This document shows positions 7,856 to 12,339 of a stretch of DNA of 12,339 nt, one piece after another. The position numbers and the translations under genes were made by a program. The DNA comes from Bacteroidales bacterium UBA6244 (GTDB lineage: Bacteria; Bacteroidota; Bacteroidia; Bacteroidales; F082). Each line of letters begins with the position of its first letter. Position 1 is the stretch's first letter. The notes beneath the pieces were generated by a model. The model did not search any database. It was not told the DNA's origin and saw only the letters and a list, made by a program, of their open reading frames with translations. The DNA is taken from assembly GCA_002440885.1 (NCBI GenBank), contig DJVY01000073.1, forward strand, positions 1 to 12,339, in the 5' to 3' direction.

Positions 7856-8035
7856 TCATAGCATTTGCTGAAATGCCAGGTATACCAGATAAGCTGGCCA
7901 GACAATGGCTTTGAGGACACCGAGGGCCCCCATCCAAAAGCCGGTGGCTGTTGATATAAAGTAAATGGCTGCACCCACGAAACCCAGGCCATACACGGCA
8001 TCACCCGCCGAACCACATGTTCTGTTATTTCCCAT
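7856..8035 (-). CDS. Small two-helix membrane protein, 59 residues
   Basis: A short minus-strand gene encoding 59 residues, from MGNNRTCGSAGDAVYGLGFV to LVYLAFQQML. It has two hydrophobic segments at about 14-30 and 36-57, the second carrying the conserved-looking LGVLKAIVWPAYLVY stretch. I recognise the YGLG...YFI...FW.G.LG..KA.VWPA.LVY pattern as that of small uncharacterised bacterial inner-membrane proteins; this is recall, not a search. The start is well supported by AAAGGAGA ending 5 bases before the ATG, the best ribosome-binding site in the window. It lies 78 bases downstream of the DUF6496 gene in the same orientation, with a hairpin terminator between them. Function is unknown; the context suggests stress. 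Confidence 0.82.
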   Translation of the reverse strand: MGNNRTCGSAGDAVYGLGFVGAAIYFISTATGFWMGALGVLKAIVWPAYLVYLAFQQML

Positions 8036-8084
8036 CAGAATCTCCTTTCTTAAATAGAAGTGAAAATGTTGATTGTAAAGATAT

Positions 8085-8122
8085 AAAAAGTAGAAAAGAC
8101 TAAATATCTTTTTCTACTTTTT
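8085..8122 (-). terminator. Hairpin terminator after the DUF6496 gene
   Basis: Perfect 13-base inverted repeat AAAAAGTAGAAAA (8085-8097) and TTTTCTACTTTTT (8110-8122) with a 12-base loop. On the minus strand the stem starts inside the last lysine codons and stop (TAG) of the DUF6496 gene and ends in a run of five T, the form of an AT-rich intrinsic terminator. It separates that gene from the downstream 59-residue membrane-protein gene. Confidence 0.6.
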
Positions 8123-8314
8123 TTTCGTTTTGGGGGTTTCTTTTTTCTGCTTCGGCACTTTATAACCAGCCTGTTTTGCTTCAGAGATACCAATGGCAAT
8201 TGCCTGATCCCTATCTTTTACTTTTTTCCCCGCGGAGGTCTTGAGTTCTCCTTCTTTATATTCTTTCATTACTTCACCGATCTTATCCTGTGCTTTTTTT
8301 GAATACTTTGCCAT
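8114..8314 (-). CDS. Small basic DUF6496-type protein
   Basis: A 66-residue, lysine-rich protein. The arrangement MAKYSKKAQDKIGEVMKEYK, then ELKTSAGKKVKDRDQAIAIG and ISEAKQAGYKVP, matches the DUF6496 family, a widespread group of small basic proteins of unknown function often found with stress genes. The core 'GKKVKDRDQAIAIGISEA' (29-46) is the most diagnostic part. The C-terminal tail (55-66) is almost all Lys, Pro and Thr, which could bind nucleic acid; that is inference. No membrane segment or signal is present. It is divergent from the DUF421 gene across a 102-base spacer that must contain both promoters. Confidence 0.82.
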   Translation of the reverse strand: MAKYSKKAQDKIGEVMKEYKEGELKTSAGKKVKDRDQAIAIGISEAKQAGYKVPKQKKETPKTKKK

Positions 8315-8416
8315 AATGCGATCAATTTAATTCAACCCTAATCTTATAAATAAAACTATTGTCCATAGAAAAATGTTTAGCGTATAAACGATTAAACTCA
8401 CATTTAACAGATTGGT

Positions 8417-9088
8417 ATGAATTGGCAGGAGCTTTTATTTGGGGACGAGAATTATTTTTTTCTGGTAGAAATTGCCATTCGTTCACTGGTCATGTTTCTC
8501 TTTATTTTTCTGGGGTTGCGCCTGACCGGAAAAAGGGCAGTAACACAATTGTCGATATTTGAACTGCTCATTATCATTGCCCTGGGATCGGCTGCTGGCG
8601 ATCCCATGCTTTACAGGGAAGTGGGTATTTTGAATGCACTGGTAGTTTTCACGGTTACATTTTTAGTATACTGGCTGCTTACACAGCTCATGGAACGCTC
8701 TGAAAAGATTGAAACCTTATTAGAAGGAAAACCATATTATATTATCCGCGAGGGAAGGGCGTCCAGAGAGTCACTGACCCACAAGGAGCTGGCCATGGAT
8801 GAGTTTTTTTCTACCCTGCGCGCCTACGGGATCTTTCAATTGGGAGAAGTGAAAGAAGGAGTGCTGGAAACAAGCGGCAATGTGAGCGTGTTGCGTTTTC
8901 CGGAAAATGAAATCAGACAAGGCTTACCGGTCTGGCCCGACTACCTGGTAAAAAAAACAGACCATGTATCCCAGAGCGACATCTATGCCTGCACCACATG
9001 TGGTAACACGCAACAGGTAAATACCGGTGAAAAAACACGCTGCAATTACTGTCAGCAAAACGATGAATGGGTGAAGGCGGTAAAATAA
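8417..9088 (+). CDS. DUF421 (YetF-like) membrane protein with C-terminal zinc ribbon
   Basis: A 223-residue inner-membrane protein of the DUF421/YetF family, whose members are often in sporulation or stress regulons and lack a defined biochemical role. Three membrane helices are predicted by eye at about 13-34, 45-62 and 69-89, joined by the conserved LRLTGKRAVTQLSIFELLIII segment (34-54). A cytoplasmic domain follows, with the family motif EGKPYYIIREGRA (103-115) and MDEFFSTLRAYGI (127-139). The last 35 residues carry C192-x2-C195 and C209-x2-C212, a small zinc ribbon that most family members lack, so it is an added module here. The ATG at 8417 gives a normal short N-terminus. A strong hairpin overlaps the stop codon. 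Confidence 0.9.
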   Translation: MNWQELLFGDENYFFLVEIAIRSLVMFLFIFLGLRLTGKRAVTQLSIFELLIIIALGSAAGDPMLYREVGILNALVVFTVTFLVYWLLTQLMERSEKIETLLEGKPYYIIREGRASRESLTHKELAMDEFFSTLRAYGIFQLGEVKEGVLETSGNVSVLRFPENEIRQGLPVWPDYLVKKTDHVSQSDIYACTTCGNTQQVNTGEKTRCNYCQQNDEWVKAVK

Positions 9089-9124
9089 AGCACTTACCGA
9101 GATATCCGATAAGTGCTTTGTTTT
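9087..9124. terminator. Bidirectional intrinsic terminator at the end of the DUF421 gene
   Basis: Perfect 10-bp stem AAAGCACTTA (9087-9096) and TAAGTGCTTT (9110-9119), 13-base loop, followed by GTTTT. It begins in the DUF421 stop codon. On the opposite strand it is followed by TTTATTTTA, so it could also terminate transcription of the tRNA-Arg lying just to the right. Confidence 0.85.
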
Positions 9125-9128
9125 CAAG

Positions 9129-9175
9129 TGATCCGGTTGAGATTCGAACTCAAGACCCACAGCTTAGAAGGCTAA
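9129..9175 (-). pseudogene. 3' half of tRNA-Arg(UCU), integration (att) site
   Basis: On the minus strand this is the 3' part of a tRNA. It starts within the anticodon stem and has the loop CTTCTAA with anticodon TCT (arginine). It then has a 5-bp T-stem, TTGAG and CTCAA, around TTCGAAT, the acceptor strand CCGGATC and discriminator A at 9129, with no encoded CCA. The 5' half is absent: to the right of 9175 there is no D-arm and no GATCCGG acceptor partner. A tRNA 3' half immediately next to a tyrosine recombinase is the classic footprint of site-specific integration. The intact tRNA gene should lie at the other end of the element. The exact end of tRNA identity (about 9171-9176) is approximate. 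Confidence 0.85.
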
Positions 9176-9337
9176 ATTGTTACTTTTCGTTGTTTTTGGA
9201 TATTTATTAATTATCTTATTTTGTGCTTTTTATATAAATTAAGATTGTTAAAGTTATCGGTATTTTTGGTTATTTTCGGATATTTTCTTATATTTGTTTA
9301 CCCATTGTTTACCCAACTTTTAATTATAAGATGCATT
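9176..9337 (+). repeat. AT-rich att-adjacent leader with short direct repeats
   Basis: This 162-base leader between the tRNA fragment and the integrase start is very AT-rich. It contains a perfect tandem 11-mer, TTGTTTACCCA at 9294-9304 and 9305-9315. It also has four related copies of a (T/C)GG-(T/A)T-rich motif, with GG at 9198, 9259, 9268 and 9278; the last three are spaced about 10 bases apart, one helical turn. Such arrays fit arm-type integrase sites or excisionase sites in an attP-derived arm; that role is inferred. The integrase frame is open through much of it, but the translated leader is low-complexity Leu/Phe-rich and is not believed. Confidence 0.6.
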
Positions 9338-10801
9338 ATGTCAAGCAATAGTAAAAGAAGTTTTGGTAAGAATTCCATTTTTGGATATAAAAATCGGAAT
9401 ATTTCTGTAACCTTAACGAGAAAATATCGTTACAATATAAACGAAATTGCTCCAATTTTTTGGCGTATCACCTTTGACCGTAAGTTTAAACACTATTCCA
9501 CAGGTTTCGAGTTCTCAAAAGAAGAATGGGATGATGTTATCAACAAAGAATTACGAAAGCACAAAAATTTTAAAGATACGGCACGGGGGTTCCTCGATAA
9601 AACTCTACGTTCTTTGATTGATGAACTTGCTGAAAACAATTCATTTTCATTTGAAGCACTCGAAGAGAGATTAAAGGGAGACGAGAATGAGACAGAGACT
9701 GCCGATGAAACGATTAGCGTTAATGATGCATTTCAGGCAAAGATTACTTCGTTGGAAGAAGATAACAAGATAGGCAATGCTTCGATTTATATAACCACCT
9801 TTAATGCTCTAATGCGATTCAAATATTACAAATATCTCAACAGTAGTAAGGAAAGAAAAGAATTTGTATCGCGTTGCATTGAGAAAAAGAGAGTAAGGGT
9901 CGGGAAAGATGTAATAACTGTTAACGAAACTATCTCTTTTGACGAGATTACTCCGCAATTTTTAGAAGAATGTGAGAAGTTCTGGTTAGAAACTTCTATT
10001 GAATATGCCACCATTGGTATTTATATGCGTACTTTACGCTCAATCGTCAATAATAATGAGGGTAAAGAAGCCTACCTTATTGGAGAAAAATATCCTTTCG
10101 GAGTAAGACGAGGGAGATATGCTATTCCTGAAGGTGGTAGAAGGGAGATTGCTTTACCAATTGAGGATATTTGGAAAGTAGAGGATTACGAAACAGACGA
10201 TGAGATTTTAGCAACTGCTCGTGATATTTTCGTTTTCATGTTTTATTGTAACGGGTTAAATTATGGTGATCTCTGCCGATTAAGATATTCCAATATAGAC
10301 GCATCTTCAAAAGAAATAATATTCCAAAGAAAAAAGACTTTACGAAAAGGGGAAGCTCCTACTTTTATTTATGCGCCAATACTCCCGTCTATGGTTGAAA
10401 TAATCAACCGGCAAGGGAACAAAGACCAGGATGGATATATATTTCCTTTTTTGAATGGCATAGAGCCAGTTGATAAAAATGAAAGCAAAATAAAAAAAAT
10501 AATCCGTCTTACTCTCGACCCGATCAATACATCGCTAAAAACAATTGCCAAGGAATTGAAGTTAGATCCTAATTTATCTACTTCATACACACGGAATAGC
10601 TATTCATCCCACCTCACAAATGAGTTACTTATTAGCCCCATAGTTGTAAGAAAAATGATTGGCCACAGTACAAAGAAGGATGTAACTGCAGGATATGTCA
10701 ATCTGAATGCTAAAAAGAGAAGGGAAATGAATTTAAAACTATTGAACCCGAAGAAAAAATATTCGACGATCGATTCCGGCAAGTCGGTAGAAGTGGGATA
10801 G
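9338..10801 (+). CDS. Tyrosine recombinase / integrase of the island
   Basis: Catalyses site-specific integration and excision at the tRNA-Arg site. It has 487 residues from the ATG at 9338. The N-terminal arm-binding domain is at about 20-75 (TLTRKYRYN...FWRITFDRKFKHYSTGFEF). The SAM-like core-binding domain is at about 130-275. The catalytic domain runs from about 285 to 470, with R419 in SYTRNSYSSHL, H443 in MIGHSTKK and nucleophile Y453 in TAGYVNL; a candidate lysine lies in FQRKKTL. The usual first catalytic arginine is replaced by N308 (FYCNGLNYGDL), and the first His of HxxR is S416. In-frame upstream sequence to 9221 would add 39 hydrophobic residues encoded by att-arm DNA, so the later ATG is preferred. 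Related to Bacteroidota phage/ICE integrases. Confidence 0.92.
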   Translation: MSSNSKRSFGKNSIFGYKNRNISVTLTRKYRYNINEIAPIFWRITFDRKFKHYSTGFEFSKEEWDDVINKELRKHKNFKDTARGFLDKTLRSLIDELAENNSFSFEALEERLKGDENETETADETISVNDAFQAKITSLEEDNKIGNASIYITTFNALMRFKYYKYLNSSKERKEFVSRCIEKKRVRVGKDVITVNETISFDEITPQFLEECEKFWLETSIEYATIGIYMRTLRSIVNNNEGKEAYLIGEKYPFGVRRGRYAIPEGGRREIALPIEDIWKVEDYETDDEILATARDIFVFMFYCNGLNYGDLCRLRYSNIDASSKEIIFQRKKTLRKGEAPTFIYAPILPSMVEIINRQGNKDQDGYIFPFLNGIEPVDKNESKIKKIIRLTLDPINTSLKTIAKELKLDPNLSTSYTRNSYSSHLTNELLISPIVVRKMIGHSTKKDVTAGYVNLNAKKRREMNLKLLNPKKKYSTIDSGKSVEVG

Positions 10802-11043
10802 ATGATTTGCGAAAAGATCAATCGGTTTATTATTTTTAGTGTATATGCAGTATGATTGCAACATAACTAAATAAATTAAACTAATTGCTTCAGGAACTTT
10901 TTATTCAGGACATTGGATTTTGGCTCGTGGTTAAACCAAAGATGTTAAACCCGTATATTCATATCATAAAACATTATAGGGGTAACAACAATTTGGTTGT
11001 TTTAGTTATCTTTGTCAATAATTTGAGATACAGGAGAGTTTAA
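10802..11043. promoter_or_regulatory. Spacer upstream of the HATPase-STAS pair with candidate promoter and RBS
   Basis: This 242-base AT-rich spacer separates integrase and cargo, so the pair is probably transcribed on its own. TATCTTTG at 11007-11014 fits the TAnnTTTG -7 consensus and lies 29 bases before the ATG. No -33 TTTG was found at normal spacing (one at 10992-10995 is too close). AGGAGAG at 11032-11038 is a good ribosome-binding site for the ATG at 11044. No coding sequence is seen in the rest. Confidence 0.45.
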
Positions 11044-11955
11044 ATGAGCAATGTTGTATTTATACCGAATGTGGATCGGGACGAAAGGATAGGTAGCGCA
11101 TTCAACCATATGTTCTCGATCATTTATCAAACAGAGAAAATTGATAATAAAACGGTGGTTTGGGACTTTAGCAATGCAGCATTCTTTCATCCTTTTTTCC
11201 TCGCTCCATTAATCCTTTATAAAAATAGGAGTCAAAAGAATATTGTTACAATCAACAAATCGGCCTATATCGATAATTATTTTAGATTGATATATTTCGA
11301 TGACATGCTTTGCTTCGATGAACTTGCGGATTTGGAGAATAGTTTAAGTCCCTATAAAGGTAAATCATATATTCCTTTTTGCCGGTTTGATCTGTGTCAA
11401 AGCAATATTGATGGAATGCAAACTATTATCCAGGATATAATAGAGGTGCAGAGCAATGCCGGAAGGGAGATAAAGACGCCATTGTCGTATATGTTGGGAG
11501 AGTTGATCTGTAATATAAGCCAACATTCGGATGGCAAATATGGTTATATTTTTTCTCAATGTTTGTCGCATAAGGAGAAGTGTATTAATATTTGTATTGC
11601 TGATGACGGTATATCCGTTTTTGGAAGTTACGTTAAGGCAAGAAGGTATTTGGATATAATCGATAGCAATGAGATGGAAGCATTACGTCTCGCTAACGAG
11701 GGTTATTCCACCAAAGACCTCCCAGAAAGTGAAAATAGAGGATTCGGAATTTCTACTACAAAGAGGATGCTTGTAGAAGGATTAAAAGGTGATTTTTTTA
11801 TGCTTTCCGGTAGCGCCTTCCATCGACACGACGTCAATGGAAGCGATTATGTAAAGTTACCCGACATGATGAATTGGATGGGTACAATCGTCTTAATGAG
11901 GATTCCGATTGATGTTCCTCAAAACTTTAATTACATGGAATATGTTATAAGATAA
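11044..11955 (+). CDS. Soluble GHKL (HATPase) ATP-binding protein, RsbW-like
   Basis: A 303-residue protein with a C-terminal histidine-kinase-type ATPase fold. The N-box is ELICNISQH (E153, N157, H161), the G1 box IADDGISVFG (D187, G189) and the G2 box RGFGISTTKRM (232-242). There is no phospho-accepting HisKA dimerisation domain, no sensor domain and no membrane segment. It is therefore more like the anti-sigma kinase/RsbW class than a sensor kinase. The N-terminal 110 residues include a hydrophobic stretch, TVVWDFSNAAFFHPFFLAP (37-55), that could form a STAS-like beta-alpha unit; this is inference. The partner gene starts 12 bases downstream. The target is unknown. Low GC compared with the genes left of 9129 supports horizontal acquisition. 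Confidence 0.82.
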   Translation: MSNVVFIPNVDRDERIGSAFNHMFSIIYQTEKIDNKTVVWDFSNAAFFHPFFLAPLILYKNRSQKNIVTINKSAYIDNYFRLIYFDDMLCFDELADLENSLSPYKGKSYIPFCRFDLCQSNIDGMQTIIQDIIEVQSNAGREIKTPLSYMLGELICNISQHSDGKYGYIFSQCLSHKEKCINICIADDGISVFGSYVKARRYLDIIDSNEMEALRLANEGYSTKDLPESENRGFGISTTKRMLVEGLKGDFFMLSGSAFHRHDVNGSDYVKLPDMMNWMGTIVLMRIPIDVPQNFNYMEYVIR

Positions 11956-11967
11956 AACAGCAAGGTT

Positions 11968-12309
11968 ATGAAAAAGATTATAAAAATAGCGGAGCTGATA
12001 GGTTCAGATATTCGCTCCCGACAAAATGCAGATCATATACTCAACAGTATTGGTAATTTTAGCGGTGTTGTTGAACTCGATTTTAATGGCGTGGAATTTA
12101 TTTCCCGTTCTTTTGCAGATGAAGTATATACCATAGCCAAAGAGAACAGGGATAATGTTGTATTAAGAAACATGGAAGGTATTGTTGATTCAATGATGTC
12201 GGTTGTTTCTGAAAGCCGTACAAATAAAAGAGTTCGGAAAACCGAAAATGCCAATATGAAAGAGTTTTCTGATATGGAAAGCCTATCGGCTTACTTGTCT
12301 ACTTTCTGA
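11968..12309 (+). CDS. STAS-like DUF4325 protein
   Basis: A 113-residue protein with the DUF4325 (STAS-like) pattern. It has IAELIGSDIRSRQNADHI at 7-24, then VVELDFNGVEFISRSFADEV (34-53), the family's most diagnostic segment, in which the strand-loop-helix holds S46 and S48 where STAS antagonists carry a phosphorylatable Ser/Thr. The C-terminal third (85-113) is charged and contains a second possible helix. By analogy with SpoIIAA/RsbV it would bind the adjacent HATPase protein and be switched by phosphorylation; that partnership is inferred from the 12-base gap and the two folds. The ribosome-binding site is weak (AGCAAGG). The stop is 30 bases before the window edge, so further genes of the operon may follow. 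Confidence 0.82.
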   Translation: MKKIIKIAELIGSDIRSRQNADHILNSIGNFSGVVELDFNGVEFISRSFADEVYTIAKENRDNVVLRNMEGIVDSMMSVVSESRTNKRVRKTENANMKEFSDMESLSAYLSTF

Positions 12310-12339
12310 AATTTAGAACTACAAATGCATTTATAAAAG

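Noticed and set aside
7777..8016. 79-codon minus-strand frame over the copper gene end
   Set aside because: It overlaps the copper protein coding end and is in a different phase from the well-supported 59-residue gene with a strong ribosome-binding site.
9129..9220. An intact tRNA-Arg gene
   Set aside because: No D-arm and no GATCCGG acceptor partner exist to the right of 9175, so only the 3' half is present.
9221..9337. 39-codon hydrophobic N-terminal extension of the integrase, which might look like a signal peptide
   Set aside because: It is encoded by att-arm repeats, and the integrase arm-binding domain follows soon after the 9338 ATG; a cytosolic recombinase would not have a signal peptide.
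1..12339. CRISPR array, rRNA or insertion sequence
   Set aside because: No regularly spaced repeats, no rRNA-like sequence and no transposase were seen anywhere in the window.

Overview
The window looks like chromosomal DNA of a Bacteroidota species, most likely Bacteroidales. The reasons are a TAnnTTTG-type -7 promoter element before ilvE, generally weak Shine-Dalgarno sequences, a tRNA 3' end without encoded CCA, and a Bacteroidota-style tyrosine recombinase. The assignment is inference from style and protein families, not from a database match.

Layout. (1) At 1-1876 on the minus strand is DNA primase (dnaG), with its C-terminus cut by the window edge. (2) Divergent from it, at 1987-3006, is a branched-chain amino-acid aminotransferase (ilvE), which converges on a small CYTH-domain triphosphatase-like gene (3014-3487, minus). 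(3) Positions 3762-7036 (minus) hold a complete two-gene bacterial NHEJ operon, ku then ligD, with overlapping stop and start (TGATG). LigD is a PE-ligase-polymerase protein. (4) Positions 7251-9088 are a run of small stress-type genes: CsbD-like protein, a 19-cysteine four-helix copper-binding protein, a 59-residue membrane protein on the minus strand that is easily missed, a DUF6496 basic protein, and a DUF421 (YetF-like) membrane protein with a C-terminal zinc ribbon. Hairpin terminators separate several of them, one with a cUUCGg tetraloop.

(5) At 9129-9175 lies only the 3' half of a tRNA-Arg(UCU), reading on the minus strand. Beyond it the DNA becomes visibly AT-rich. A repeat-filled AT-rich leader and a tyrosine recombinase (9338-10801) follow. 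This is best read as one end (att junction) of an integrated element that extends beyond the right edge of the window.

(6) The first cargo behind the integrase is a closely spaced pair: a soluble GHKL (HATPase) protein without a kinase dimerisation domain (11044-11955) and a STAS-like DUF4325 protein (11968-12309). Together they look like a partner-switching (anti-sigma/anti-anti-sigma-like) module of unknown output. This is the best candidate in the window for an undescribed system; its effector, if any, would lie to the right.

The left three quarters is therefore core metabolism, replication, DNA repair and stress functions; the right quarter is the entry of a mobile island.
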